Part shown: one piece after another, positions 10,417 through 24,306 of the stretch
Layout: each line of letters opens with the position of its first letter
How positions within the stretch are numbered: position 1 is the first letter of the stretch
Source of the DNA: Inia geoffrensis
Lineage: Eukaryota > Chordata > Mammalia > Artiodactyla > Iniidae
Length of the DNA stretch: 64,000 bases
Assembly (NCBI GenBank): GCA_036417435.1
Contig: CM070910.1
Coordinates: 81,700,784 to 81,764,783, forward strand
Direction of reading: 5' to 3'
Notes under the pieces: generated by a model
Told to the model about the DNA's origin: nothing
Seen by the model: the letters and a program-made list of their open reading frames with translations, nothing else
Databases searched by the model: none
Position numbers and translations under genes: made by a program

Positions 10417-12152
10417 GGTCTTGCCTAATATATATTTGGCTTATGGAATGGTATCTGTCCTAATGTCAATCTCTGGTTTTATGCAGCCTCCCCACTCTCC
10501 TTTGACCTTAAGAAAGCATAAATTTCCTTTGTAAATGTGAGACTCTGTTGTGTTTTGAAATGCAGTTCATGTGTAGTCTTGTTTCCATTCCCGGTATTAG
10601 TGATATCTTATGATGTTTCTTTTTCTGTGTGACTTATTTCACTTAGAATCATCGTAACTAAATCCACTCATTATGCTGCTACTGGTCTGTGGCCATTGAT
10701 TTCATTGTTGAGTGATATTCCATTGTAAGGATGTACCACAACTTCTATATCCATTTTTCTCTTTCTGGGCTATTGAAATTGTACCATAGTCAAGGTTCCC
10801 GTACACAGAGCAGCCCCAAACTTTGGTGTGGCTCTGTCTTTTTCATTTAAATTTTCCGAATCTATAGCACCATAAGTGGAAGTGCCCTAGGCTCTCTAGC
10901 TTGTTTTTTTCTTTGTTCCAGGAAACACCATCCACTTCTCCAGAGTGGCTGTTGGCAATTTACATCCCGCCCATGAACATAACAAGGCTGCCGGTTCTCC
11001 ATGGCCTGTCCTGCCTCTCTGGATTTTACATTTTTTTCGGAGGACCCTTTTGATCGGTGGGAAGTGAGACTTCCTTGTAGTGCGGATTTCCATTGCAGGC
11101 TTGCTTGGTTGGCCAAAAAGGGAGTATGCGTTTTTTCCTGAATATATTCAGGAAAAAACGCATACGCCCTTTTTGGCCAAGTGCATCACTGTCGAACTGC
11201 TGCCTCTTTTCCTACGATTTCAGAGCAATTCTTATCTACCACCTGATATCTGTTTTCTGCAATTCTGTGTCGTGTTCAAGTCCTCTTCACAGTCTTCCTT
11301 CAATAAATTTTTGGATGATAGGGGTCATTTGGAACTCCGCAGGATTGTGAGTTACAGTGATAAAAATCTCCTTTTCTCAACTCGCTTTCTTGTGAGCTGA
11401 CCGCAAACCCGAATAATTCCTTCAGGCCCTAATCTCGTGCCGGCATGGCACGCTGAGCCTTTGGTGAATTCTTCTTCCTGTAGGGAAATCATCGTTCAAT
11501 GTGCCCGTCCAAACACATCGAGTTAGCCGCTCATTGGTTCTCCTTATTCCTGCTCATCTTCCACAGAAATTGCAAACTGTGCCAAGCAAGAGGTCAAAGG
11601 CAATGACTCTCGAATTGGGGAGAATGTTAATATCGCATCTGGAAAGGCGAACTCGAGTAACAGGGGGGGGAAATGGCGATGAATTTTAGAAATTTTGCCT
11701 GATCACTTCGTGGACCATATTCTGGGTTTTCCATGCATATTTTAGCTGAAGGACAACTCCCTTAAACGTGGAGATTTGGGACCCGTGGAATAGGAATCAT
11801 GCACCATTACCTCAGAGGGTCTGCATTCCCTCACCAATAGTATCAGTCCCAACTGTCCAGCCTTATCTCTCCCACAGCTGGTGATGTAGAGGTGGTAAAT
11901 CCAAGATTTCTCGCAAGGCCTCAAGGACTTATTTAAGAATTTCTCTCTATTTCACAGTTCTTGTGCTTTCTTTTTCAAATTTATTTTTATAAGGGGATTT
12001 AGCTTATTTACACTGCTGTGTGTATGCTGCTGTACACAAGTGATTTTCTTATGGAGACCTATAAATGTATGGGTTTTAAGTTTCTTCACAGTCAGGTATA
12101 TTCCTAGGTATGGAATATGGGGTGTTGAGTCGATTTGGTTGAGCGAGGAGTA
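10417..12152 (+). repeat. Satellite monomer M7
   Basis: Length 1,736 bp; palindrome 11109-11180 with one mismatch (AGGGAGTATGCG). It shares with M9, and with few or no other copies, GGTCTTGCC at the start, AAGAAAGCATAAATTTCC, GTAGTCTTG, TTGTAAGGATG, CCATGAACATAAC and GGAGGACCC. Private: CAGTGATAAAAATC near 11358, AGGACAACTCC near 11752, GGAATAGGAATC near 11787. Confidence 0.95.
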
Positions 12153-13888
12153 GGTCTTGTCTAATATATATTTGTCTTATGGAATGGTATCTGTCCTAAT
12201 GTCAATCTCTGGTTTTATGCAGCCTCCCCACTCTCCTTTGACCTTAAGCAAGCATAAATTTCTTTTGTAAATGTGAGACTCTGCTGTGTTTTGAAATGCA
12301 GTTCATGCGTAGTCGTGTTTCCATTCCCGGTATTAGTGATATCTTATGATGTTTCTTTTTCTGTGTGACTTATTTCACTTAGAATCATCGTAACTAAATC
12401 CACTCATTATGCTGCTACTGGTCTGTGGCCATTGATTTCATTGTTGAGTGCTATTCCATTGTAGGGATGTACCACAACTTCTATATCCATTTTTCTCTTT
12501 CTGGGCTATTGAAGTTGTACCATAGTCAAGGTTCCCGTACACAGAGCAGCCCCAAACTTTGGTGTGGCTTTGTCTTTTTCATTTAAATTTTCCGAATCTA
12601 TAGCACCATAAGTGGAAGTGCCCAAGGCTCTCTAGCTTGGTTTTTTCTTTGTTCCAGGAAACACCATCCACTTCTCCAGAGTGGCTGTTGGCAATTTACA
12701 TCCCGCCCATCAGCATAACAAGGCTGCCGGTTCTCCATGGCCTGTCCTGCCTCTCTGGATTTTACATTTCTTTCGGAGGGCCCTTTTGATCGGTGGGAAG
12801 TGAGACTTCCTTGTAGTGCGGATTTCCATTGCAGGCTTGCTTGGTTGGCCAAAAAGGGCGTATGCGTTTTTCCCTGAATATATTCAGGAAAAAACGCATA
12901 CGCCCTTTTTGGCCAAGTGCATCACTGTCGAACTGCTGCCTCTTTTCCTACGATTTCAGAGCAATTCTTATCTACCACCTGATATCTGTTTTCTGCAATT
13001 CTGTGTCGTGTTCAAGTCCTCTTCACAGTCTTCCTTCAATAAATTTTTGGATGATAGGGGTCATTTGGAACTCCGCAGGATTGTGAGTTACAGTGCCAAA
13101 AATCTCCTTTTCTCAACTCGCTTTCTTGTGAGCTGACCGCAAATCCGAAAAATTGCTTCAGGCCCTAATCTCGTTCCGGCATGGCACGCTGAGCCTTTGG
13201 TGAATTCTTCTTCCTGTAGGGAAATCATCGTTCAATGTTCCCGTCCAAACACATCGAGTTAGCCGCTCATTGGTTCTCCTTATTCCTGCTCATCTTCCAC
13301 AGAAATTGCAAACTGTGCCAAGCAAGAGGTCAAAGGCACTGACTCTCGAAGTGGGGAGAATGTTAATATCGCATCTGGAAAGGCGAACTCGAGTAACAGG
13401 GGGCGGAAATGGCGATGAATTTTAGAAATTTTGCCTGATCACTTCGTGGACCATATTCTGGGTTTTCCGTGCATATTTTAGCTGAAGGATAATTCCCTTA
13501 AACGTGGAGATTTGGGACCCGGGGAATGGGAATCATGCACCATTACCTCAGAGGGTCTGCATTCCCTCACCAATAGTATCAGTCCCAAGTGTCCAGCCTT
13601 ATCTCTCCCACAGCTGGTGATGTAGAGGTGGTAAATCCAAGATTTCTCGCAAGCCCTCAAGGACTTATTTCAGAATTTCTCTCTATTTCACAGTTCTTGT
13701 GCTTTCTTTTTCAAATTTATTTTTATAAGGGGATTTAGCTTATTTACACTGCTGTGTGTATGCTGCTGTATACAAGTGATTTTCTTATGGGGACCTATAA
13801 ATGTATGGGTTTTAAGTTTCTTCACAGTCAGCTATATTCCTAGGTATGGAATACGGGGTGTTGAGTCCATTTGGTTGAGCGAGGAGTA
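12153..13888 (+). repeat. Satellite monomer M8
   Basis: Length 1,736 bp; palindrome 12845-12916 with one mismatch (TTTTTCCC in the left arm, as in M6). GCCCAAGGCTC near 12620 is shared with M11. The G run is broken (GGGGGCGGAAA near 13400), and TTATTTCAGAATTT near 13668 is private. Confidence 0.95.
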
Positions 13889-15625
13889 GGTCTTGCCTAA
13901 TATATATTTGGCTTATGGAATGGTATCTGTCCTAATGTCAATCTCTGGTTTTATGCAGCCTCCCCACTCTCCTTTGACCTTAAGAAAGCATAAATTTCCT
14001 TTGTAAATGTGAGACTCTGTTGTGTTTTGAAATGCAGTTCATGCGTAGTCTTGTTTCCATTCCCGGTATTAGTGATATCTTATGATGTTTCTTTTTCTGT
14101 GTGACTTATTTCACTTAGAATCATCGTAACTAAATCCACTCATTATGCTGCTACTGGTCTGTGGCCATTGATTTCATTGTTGAGTGATATTCCATTGTAA
14201 GGATGTACCACAACTTCTATATCCATTTTTCTCTTTCTGGGCTATTGAAATTGTACCATAGTCAAGGTTCCCGTACACAGAGCAGCCCCAAACTTTGGTG
14301 TGGCTCTGTCTTTTTCATTTAAATTTTCCGAATCTATAGCACCATAAGTGGAAGTGCCCTAGGCTCTCTAGCTTGTTTTTTTCTTTGTTCCAGGAAACAC
14401 CATCCACTTCTCCAGAGTGGCTGTTGGCAATTTACATCCCGCCCATGAACATAACAAGGCTGCCGGTTCTCCATGGCCTGTCCTGCCTCTCTGGATTTTA
14501 CATTTTTTTCGGAGGACCCTTTTGATCGGTGGGAAGTGAGACTTCCTTGTAGTGCGGATTTCCATTGCAGGCTTGCTTGGTTGGACAAAAAGGGAGTATG
14601 CGTTTTTTCCTGAATATATTCAGGAAAAAACGCATACGCCCTTTTTGGCCAAGTGCATCACTGTCGAACTGCTGCCTCTTTTCCTACGATTTCAGAGCAA
14701 TTCTTATCTACCACCTGATATCTGTTTTCTGCAATTCTGTGTCGTGTTCAAGTCCTCTTCACAGTCTTCCTTCAATAAATTTTTGGATGATAGGGGTCAT
14801 TTGGAACTCCGCAGGATTGTGAGTTACAGTGCCAAAAATCTCCTTTTCTCAACTCGCTTTCTTGTGAGCTGACCGCAAACCCGAATAATTGCTTCAGGCC
14901 CTAATCTCGTGCCGGCATAGCACGCTGAGCCTTTGGTGAATTCTTCTTCCTGTAGGGAAATCATCGTTCAATGTGCCCGTCCAAACACATCGAGTTAGCC
15001 GCTCATTGGTTCTCCTTATTCCTGCTCATCTTCCACAGAAATTGCAAACTGTGCCAAGCAAGAGGTCAAAGGCAATGACTCTCGAATTGGGGAGAATGTT
15101 AATTTCGCATCTGGAAAGGCGAACTCGAGTAACAGGGGGGGGGAAATGGCGATGAATTTTAGAAATTTTGCCTGATCACTTCGTGGACCATATTCTGGGA
15201 TTTCCATGCATATTTTAGCTGAAGGATAACTCCCTTAAACGTGGAGATTTGGGACCCGTGGAATGGGAATCATGCACCATTACCTCAGAGGGTCTGCATT
15301 CCCTCACCAATAGTATCAGTCCCAAGTGTCCAGCCTTATCTCTCCCACAGCTGGTGATGTAGAGGTGGTAAATCCAAGATTTCTCGCAAGCCCTCAAGGA
15401 CTTATTTAAGAATTTCTCTCTATTTCACAGTTCTTGTGCTTTCTTTTTCAAATTTATTTTTATAAGGGGATTTAGCTTATTTACACTGCTGTGTGTATGC
15501 TGCTGTACACAAGTGATTTTCTTATGGAGACCTATAAATGTATGGGTTTTAAGTTTCTTCACAGTCAGGTATATTCCTAGGTATGGAATATGGGGTGTTG
15601 AGTCGATTTGGTTGAGCGAGGAGTA
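13889..15625 (+). repeat. Satellite monomer M9
   Basis: Length 1,737 bp; palindrome 14581-14652 with two left-arm mismatches (TTGGACAAA, GGGAGTATG). It is close to M7 at an offset of 3,472 bp. GCCGGCATAGC near 14911 is shared with M11, and TTAATTTCGC near 15100 is private. Confidence 0.95.
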
Positions 15626-17361
15626 GGTCTTGTCTAATATATATTTGTCTTATGGAATGGTATCTGTCCTAATGTCAATCTCTGGTTTTATGCAGCCTCC
15701 CCACTCTCCTTTGACCTTAAGCAAGCATAAATTTCTTTTGTAAATGTGAGACTCTGCTGTGTTTTGAAATGCAGTTCATGCGTAGTCGTGTTTCCATTCC
15801 CGGTATTAGTGATATCTTATGATGTTTCTTTTTCTGTGTGACTTATTTCACTTAGAATCATCGTAACTAAATCCACTCATTATGCTGCTACTGGTCTGTG
15901 GCCATTGATTTCATTGTTGAGTGCTATTCCATTGTAGGGATGTACCACAACTTCTATATCCATTTTTCTCTTTCTGGGCTATTGAAGTTGTACCATAGTC
16001 AATGTTCCCGTACACAGAGCAGCCCCAAACTTTGGTGTGGCTTTGTCTTTTTCATTTAAATTTTCCGAATCTATAGCACCATAAGTGGAAGTGCCCTAGG
16101 CTCTCTAGCTTGGTTTTTTCTTTGTTCCAGGAAACACAATCCACTTCTCCAGAGTGGCTGTTGGCAATTTACATCCCGCCCATCAGCATAACAAGGCTGC
16201 CGGTTCTCCATGGCCTGTCCTGCCTCTCTGGATTTTACATTTTTTTCGGAGGGCCCTTTTGATCGGTGGGAAGTGAGACTTCCTTGTAGTGCGGATTTCC
16301 ATTGCAGGCTTGCTTGGTTGGCCAAAAAGGGCGTATGCGTTTTTTCCTGAATATATTCAGGAAAAAACGCATACGCCCTTTTTGGCCAAGTGCATCACTG
16401 TCGAACTGCTGCCTCTTTTCCTACGATTTCAGAGCAATTCTTATCTACCACCTGATATCTGTTTTCTGCAATTCTGTGTCGTGTTCAAGTCCTCTTCACA
16501 GTCTTCCTTCAATAAATTTTTGGATGATAGGGGTCATTTGGAACTCCGCAGGATTGTGAGTTACAGTGCCAAAAATCTCCTTTTCTCAACTCGCTTTCTT
16601 GTGAGCTGACCGCAAACCCGAATAATTGCTTCAGGCCCTAATCTCATTCCGGCATGGCACGCTGAGCCTTTGGTGAATTCTTCTTCCTGTAGGGAAATCA
16701 TCGTTCAATGTTCCCGTCCAAACACATCGAGTTAGCCGCTCATTGGTTCTCCTTATTCCTGCTCATCTTCCACAGAAATTGCAAACTGTGCCAAGCAAGA
16801 GGTCAAAGGCACAGACTCTCGAAGTGGGGAGAATGTTAATATCGCATCTGGAAAGGCGAACTCGAGTAACAGGGGGGGGAAATGGCGATGAATTTTAGAA
16901 ATTTTGCCTGATCACTTCGTGGACCATATTCTGGGTTTTCCGTGCATATTTTAGCTGAAGGATAATTCCCTTAAACGTGGAGATTTGGGACCCGTGGAAT
17001 GGGAATCATGCACCATTACCTCAGAGGGTCTGCATTCCCTCACCAATAGTATCAGTCCCAAGTGTCCAGCCTTATCTCTCCCACAGCTGGTGATGTAGAG
17101 GTGGTAAATCCAAGATTTCTCGCAAGCCCTCAAGGACTTATTTAAGAATTTCTCTCTATTTCACAGTTCTTGTGCTTTCTTTTTCAAATTTATTTTTATA
17201 AGGGGATTTAGCTTATTTACACTGCTGTGTGTATGCTGCTGTACACAAGTGATTTTCTTATGGAGACCTATAAATGTATGGGTTTTAAGTTTCTTCACAG
17301 TCAGGTATATTCCTAGGTATGGAATATGGGGTGTTGAGTCGATTTGGTTGAGCGAGGAGTA
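15626..17361 (+). repeat. Satellite monomer M10
   Basis: Length 1,736 bp; palindrome 16318-16389 perfect. It shares ACACAATCC, TCAATGTTCCCG, AATGTTCCCG and CCGTGCATATTTTAG with M6, four monomers upstream. It differs at CTCATTCCGG near 16643 and GCACAGACTCTCG near 16810. Confidence 0.95.
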
Positions 17362-19098
17362 GGTCTTGTCTAATATATATTTGTCTTATGGAATGGTATC
17401 TGTCCTAATGTCAATCTCTGGTTTTATGCAGCCTCCCCACTCTCCTTTGACCTTAAGCAAGCATAAATTTCTTTTGTAAATGTGAGACTCTGCTGTGTTT
17501 TGAAATGCAGTTCATGCGTAGTCGTGTTTCCATTCCCGGTATTAGTGATATCTTATGATGTTTCTTTTTCTGTGTGACTTATTTCACTTAGAATCATCGT
17601 AACTAAATCCACTCATTATGCTGCTACTGGTCTGTGGCCATTGATTTCATTGTTGAGTGCTATTCCATTGTAGGGATGTACCACAACTTCTATATCCATT
17701 TTTCTCTTTCTGGGCTATTGAAGTTGTACCATAGTCAAGGTTCCCGTACACAGAGCAGCCCCAAACTTTGGTGTGGCTTTGTCTTTTTCATTTAAATTTT
17801 CCGAATCTATAGCACCATAAGTGGAAGTGCCCAAGGCTCTCTAGCTTGGTTTTTTCTTTGTTCCAGGAAACACCATCCACTTCTCCAGAGTGGCTGTTGG
17901 CAATTTACATCCCGCCCATCAGCATAACAAGGCTGCCGGTTCTCCATGGCCTGTCCTGCCTCTCTGGATTTTACATTATTTTCGGAGGGCCCTTTTGATC
18001 AGTGGGAAGTGAGACTTCCTTGTAGTGCGGATTTCCATTGCAGGCTTGCTTGGTTGGCCAAAAAGGGCGTATGCGTTTTTTCCTGAATATATTCAGGAAA
18101 AAACGCATACGCCCTTTTTGGCCAAGTGCATCACTGTCGAACTGCTGCCTCTTTTCCTACGATTTCAGAGCAATTCTTATCTACCACCTGATATCTGTTT
18201 TCTGCAATTCTGTGTCGTGTTCAAGTCCTCTTCACAGTCTTCCTTCAATAAATTTTTGGATGATAGGGGTCATTTGGAACTCCGCAGGATTGTGAGTTAC
18301 AGTGCCAAAAATCTCCTTTTCTCAACTCGCTTTCTTGTGAGCTGACCGCAAACCCGAATAATTGCTTCAGGCCCTAATCTCGTGCCGGCATAGCACGCTG
18401 AGCCTTTGGTGAATTCTTCTTCCTGTAGGGAAATCATCGTTCAATGTGCCCGTCCAAACACATCGAGTTAGCCGCTCATTGGTTCTCCTTATTCCTGCTC
18501 ATCTTCCACAGAAATTGCAAACTGTGCCAAGCAAGAGGTCAAAGGCAATGACTCTCGAATTGGGGAGAATGTTAATATCGCATCTGGAAAGGCGAACTCG
18601 AGTAAAAGGGGGGGGGAAATGGCGATGAATTTTAGAAATTTTGCCTGATCACTTCGTGGACCATATTCTGGGTTTTCCATGCATATTTTAGCTGAAGGAT
18701 AACTCCCTTAAACGTGGAGATTTGGGACCCGTGGAATGGGAATCATGCACCATTACCTCAGAGGGTCTGCATTCCCTCACCAATAGTATCAGTCCCAAGT
18801 GTCCAGCCTTATCTCTCCCACAGCTGGTGATGTAGAGGTGGTAAATCCAAGATTTCTCGCAAGCCCTCAAGGACTTATTTAAGAATTTCTCTCTATTTCA
18901 CAGTTCTTGTGCTTTCTTTTTCAAATTTATTTTTATAAGGGGATTTAGCTTATTTACACTGCTGTGTGTATGCTGCTGTACACAAGTGATTTTCTTATGG
19001 AGACCTATAAATGTATGGGTTTTAAGTTTCTTCACAGTCAGGTATATTCCTAGGTATGGAATATGGGGTGTTGAGTCGATTTGGTTGAGCGAGGAGTA
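17362..19098 (+). repeat. Satellite monomer M11
   Basis: Length 1,737 bp; palindrome 18054-18125 perfect. It shares GCCCAAGGCTC with M8 and CATTATTTTCGG with M13. The extra base lies in the G run, here AAAA followed by nine G at 18608-18616. Confidence 0.95.
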
Positions 19099-20834
19099 GG
19101 TCTTGTCTAATATATATTTGTCTTATGGAATGGTATCTGTCCTAATGTCAATCTCTGGTTTTATGCAGCCTCCCCACTCTCCTTTGACCTTAAGCAAGCA
19201 TAAATTTCTTTTGTAAATGTGAGACTCTGCTGTGTTTTGAAATGCAGTTCATGCGTAGTCGTGTTTCCATTCCCGGTATTAGTGATATCTTATGATGTTT
19301 CTTTTTCTGTGTGACTTATTTCACTTAGAATCATCGTAACTAAATCCACTCATTATGCTGCTACTGGTCTGTGGCCATTGATTTCATTGTTGAGTGCTAT
19401 TCCATTGTAGGGATGTACCACAACTTCTATATCCATTTTTCTCTTTCTGGGCTATTGAAGTTGTACCATAGTCAAGGTTCCCGTACACAGAGCAGCCCCA
19501 AACTTTGGTGTGGCTTTGTCTTTTTCATTTAAATTTTCCGAATCTATAGCACCATAAGTGGAAGTGCCCTAGGCTCTCTAGCTTGGTTTTTTCTTTGTTC
19601 CAGGAAACACCATCCACTTCTCCAGAGTGGCTGTTGGCAACTTACATCCCGCCCATCAGCATAACAAGGCTGCCGGTTTTCCATGGCCTGTCCTGACTCT
19701 CTGGATTTTACATTTTTTTCGGAGGGCCCTTTTGATCGGTGGGAAGTGAGACTTCCTTGTAGTGCGGATTTCCATTGCAGGCTTGCTTGGTTGGCCAAAA
19801 AGGGCGTATGCGTTTTTTCCTGAATATATTCAGGAAAAAACGCATACGCCCTTTTTGGCCAAGTGCATCACTGTCGAACTGCTGCCTCTTTTCCTACGAT
19901 TTCAGAGCAATTCTTATCTACCACCTGATATCTGTTTTCTGCAATTCTGTGTCGTGTTCAAGTCCTCTTCACAGTCTTCCTTCAATAAATTTTTGGATGA
20001 TAGGGGTCATTTGGAACTCCGCAGGATTGTGAGTTACAGTGCCAAAAATCTCCTTTTCTCAACTCGCTTTCTTGTGAGCTGACCGCAAACCCGAATAATT
20101 GCTTCAGGCCCTAATCTCGTGCCGGCATGGCACGCTGAGCCTTTGGTGAATTCTTCTTCCTGTAGGGAAATCATCGTTCAATGTGCCCGTCCAAACACAT
20201 CGAGTTAGCCGCTCATTGGTTCTCCTTATTCCTGCTCATCTTCCACAGAAATTGCAAACTGTGCCAAGCAAGAGGTCAAAGGCACTGACTCTCGAGTTGG
20301 GGAGAATGTTAATATCGCATCTGGAAAGGCGAACTCGAGTAACAGGGGGGGGAAATGGCGATGAATTTTAGAAATTTTGCCTGATCACTTCGTGGACCAT
20401 ATTCTGGGTTTTCCATGCATATTTTAGCTGAAGTATAACTCCCTTAAACGTGGAGATTTGGGACCCGTGGAATGGGAATCATGCACCATTACCTCAGAGG
20501 GTCTGCATTCCCTCACCAATAGTATCAGTCCCAAGTGTCCAGCCTTATCTCTCCCACAGCTGGTGATGTAGAGGTGGTAAATCCAAGATTTCTCGCAAGC
20601 CCTCAAGGACTTATTTAAGAATTTCTCTCTATTTCACAGTTCTTGTGCTTTCTTTTTCAAATTTATTTTTATAAGGAGATTTAGCTTATTTACACTGCTG
20701 TGTGTATGCTGCTGTACACAAGTGATTTTCTTATGGAGACCTATAAATGTATGGGTTTTAAGTTTCTTCACAGTCAGGTATATTCCTAGGTATGGAATAT
20801 GGGGTGTTGAGTCGATTTGGTTGAGCGAGGAGTA
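19099..20834 (+). repeat. Satellite monomer M12
   Basis: Length 1,736 bp; palindrome 19791-19862 perfect. GGCAACTTACATCCC and GGTTTTCCATGGCC near 19636-19690, with CCTGACTCTCTGG, place it with M14, M15 and M16. The tail carries CTGAAGTATAACTCC near 20429 and ATAAGGAGATTT near 20672, both shared with M16. Confidence 0.95.
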
Positions 20835-22570
20835 GGTCTTGTCTAATATATATTTGTCTTATGGAATGGTATCTGTCCTAATGTCAATCTCTGGTTTTAT
20901 GCAGCCTCCCCACTCTCCTTTGACCTTAAGCAAGCATAAATTTCTTTTGTAAATGTGAGACTCTGCTGTGTTTTGAAATGCAGTTCATGCGTAGTCGTGT
21001 TACCATTCCCGGTATTAGTGATATCTTATGATGTTTCTTTTTCTGTGTGACTTATTTCACTTAGAATCATCGTAACTAAATCCACTCATTATGCTGCTAC
21101 TGGTCTGTGGCCATTGATTTCATTGTTGAGTGCTATTCCATTGTAGGGATGTACCACAACTTCTATATCCATTTTTCTCTTTCTGGGCTATTGAAATTGT
21201 ACCATAGTCAAGGTTCCCGTACACAGAGCAGCCCCAAACTTTGGTGTGTCTTTGTCTTTTTCATTTAAATTTTCCGAATCTATAGCACCATAAGTGGAAG
21301 TGCCCTAGGCTCTCTAGCTTGGTTTTTTCTTTGTTCCAGGAAACACCATCCACTTCTCCAGAGTGGCTGTTGGCAATTTACATCCCGCCCATCAGCATAA
21401 CAAGGCTGCCGGTTCTCCATGGCCTGTCCTGCCTCTCTGGATTTTACATTATTTTCGGAGGGCCCTTTTGATCGGTGGGAAGTGAGACTTCCTTGTAGTG
21501 CGGATTTCCATTGCAGGCTTGCTTGGTTGGCCAAAAAGGGCGTATGCGTTTTTTCCTGAATATATTCAGGAAAAAACGCATACGCCCTTTTTGGCCAAGT
21601 GCATCACTGTCGAACTGCTGCCTCTTTTCCTACGATTTCAGAGCAATTCTTATCTACCACCTGATATCTGTTTTCTGCAATTCTGTGTCGTGTTCAAGTC
21701 CTCTTCACAGTCTTCCTTCAATAAATTTTTGGATGATAGGGGTCATTTGGAACTCCGCAGGATTGTGAGTTACAGTGCCAAAAATCTCCTTTTCTCAACT
21801 CGCTTTCTTGTGAGCTGACCGCAAACCCGAATAATTGCTTCAGGCCCTAATCTCGTGCCGGCATGGCACGCTGAGCCTTTGGTGAATTCTTCTTCCTGTA
21901 GGGAAATCATCGTTCAATGTGCCCGTCCAAACACATCGAGTTAGCCGCTCATTGGTTCTCCTTATTCCTGCTCATCTTCCACAGAAATTGCAAACTGTGC
22001 CAAGCAAGAGGTCAAAGGCACTGACTCTCGAATTGGGGAGAATGTTAATATCGCATCTGGAAAGGCGAACTCGAGTAACAGGGGGGTGAAATGGCGATGA
22101 ATTTTAGAAATTTTGCCTGATCACTTCGTGGACCATATTCTGGGTTTTCCATGCATATTTTAGCTGAAGGATAACTCCCTTAAACGTGGAGATTTGGGAC
22201 CCGTGGAATGGGAATCATGCACCATTACCTCAGAGGGTCTGCATTCCCTCACCAATAGTATCAGTCCCAAGTGTCCAGCCTTATCTCTCCCACAGCTGGT
22301 GATGTAGAGGTGGTAAATCCAAGATTTCTCGCAAGCCCTCAAGGACTTATTTAAGAATTTCTCTCTATTTCACAGTTCTTGTGCTTTCTTTTTCAAATTT
22401 ATTTTTATAAGGGGATTTAGCTTATTTACACTGCTGTGTGTATGCTGCTGTACACAAGTGATTTTCTTATGGAGACCTATAAATGTATGGGTTTTAAGTT
22501 TCTTCACAGTCAGGCATATTCCTAGGTATGGAATATGGGGTGTTGAGTCGATTTGGTTGAGCGAGGAGTA
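20835..22570 (+). repeat. Satellite monomer M13
   Basis: Length 1,736 bp; palindrome 21527-21598 perfect. It shares CTATTGAAATTGTACC with M17, and GGGGGGTGAAATGG and CAGGCATATTCC with M15. Private: GTGTTACCATTCC near 20997 and GTGTGTCTTTGTC near 21245. Confidence 0.95.
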
Positions 22571-24306
22571 GGTCTTGTCTAATATATATTTGTCTTATGG
22601 AATGGTATCTGTCCTAATGTCAATCTCTGGTTTTATGCAGCCTCCCCACTCTCCTTTGACCTTAAGCAAGCATAAATTTCTTTTGTAAATGTGAGACTCT
22701 GCTGTGTTTTGAAATGCAGTTCATGCGTAGTCGTGTTTCCATTCCCGGTATTAGTGATATCTTATGATGTTTCTTTTTCTGTGTGACTTATTTCACTTAG
22801 AATCATCGTAACTAAATCCACTCATTATGCTGCTACTGGTCTGTGGCCATTGATTTCATTGTTGAGTGCTATTCCATTGTAGGGATGTACCACAACTTCT
22901 ATATCCATTTTTCTCTTTCTGGGCTATTGAAGTTGTACCATAGTCAAGGTTCCCGTACACAGAGCAGCCCCAAACTTTGGTGTGGCTTTGTCTTTTTCAT
23001 TTAAATTTTCCGAATCTATAGCACCATAAGTGGAAGTGCCCTAGGCTCTCTAGCTTGGTTTTTTCTTTGTTCCAGGAAACACCATCCACTTCTCCAGAGT
23101 GGCTGTTGGCAACTTACATCCCGCCCATCAGCATAACAAGGCTGCCGGTTTTCCATGGCCTGTCCTGACTCTCTGGATTTTACATTTTTTTCGGAGGGCC
23201 CTTTTGATCGGTGGGAAGTGAGACTTCCTTGTAGTGCGGATTTCCATTGCAGGCTTGCTTGGTTGGCCAAAAAGGGCGTATGCGTTTTTTCCTGAATATA
23301 TTCAGGAAAAAACGCATACGCCCTTTTTGGCCAAGTGCATCACTGTCGAACTGCTGCCTCTTTTCCTACGATTTCAGAGCAATTCTTATCTACCACCTGA
23401 TATCTGTTTTCTGCAATTCTGTGTCGTGTTCAAGTCCTCTTCACAGTCTTCCTTCAATAAATTTTTGGATGATAGGGGTCATTTGGAACTCCGCAGGATT
23501 GTGAGTTACAGTGCCAAAAATCTCCTTTTCTCAACTCGCTTTCTTGTGAGCTGACCGCAAACCCGAATAATTGCTTCAGGCCCTAATCTCGTGCCGGCAT
23601 GGCACGCTGAGCCTTTGGTGAATTCTTCTTCCTGTAGGGAAATCATCGTTCAATGTGCCCGTCCAAACACATCGAGTTAGCCGCTCATTGGTTCTCCTTA
23701 TTCCTGCTCATCTTCCACAGAAATTGCAAACTGTGCCAAGCAAGAGGTCAAAGGCACTGACTCTCGAGTTGGGGAGAATGTTAATATCGCATCTGGAAAG
23801 GCGAACTCGAGTAACAGGGGTGTGAAATGGCGATGAATTTTAGAAATTTTGCCTGATCACTTCGTGGACCATATTCTGGGTTTTCCATGCATATTTTAGC
23901 TGAAGGATAACTCCCTTAAACGTGGAGATTTGGGACCCGTGGAATGGGAATCATGCACCATTACCTCAGAGGGTCTGCATTCCCTCACCAATAGTATCAG
24001 TCCCAACTGTCCAGCCTTATCTCTCCCACAGCTGGTGATGTAGAGGTGGTAAATCCAAGATTTCTCGCAAGCCCTCAAGGACTTATTTAAGAATTTCTCT
24101 CTATTTCACAGTCCTTGTGCTTTCTTTTTCAAATTTATTTTTATAAGGGGATTTAGCTTATTTACACTGCTGTGTGTATGCTGCTGTACACAAGTGATTT
24201 TCTTATGGAGACCTATAAATGTATGGGTTTTAAGTTTCTTCACAGTCAGGTATATTCCTAGGTATGGAATATGGGGTGTTGAGTCGATTTGGTTGAGCGA
24301 GGAGTA
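22571..24306 (+). repeat. Satellite monomer M14
   Basis: Length 1,736 bp; palindrome 23263-23334 perfect. The front half matches M12, M15 and M16. The G run is shortest here (four G, then TGTGAAATGG near 23817). CCCAACTGTCC near 24002 is shared with M7. Confidence 0.95.
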
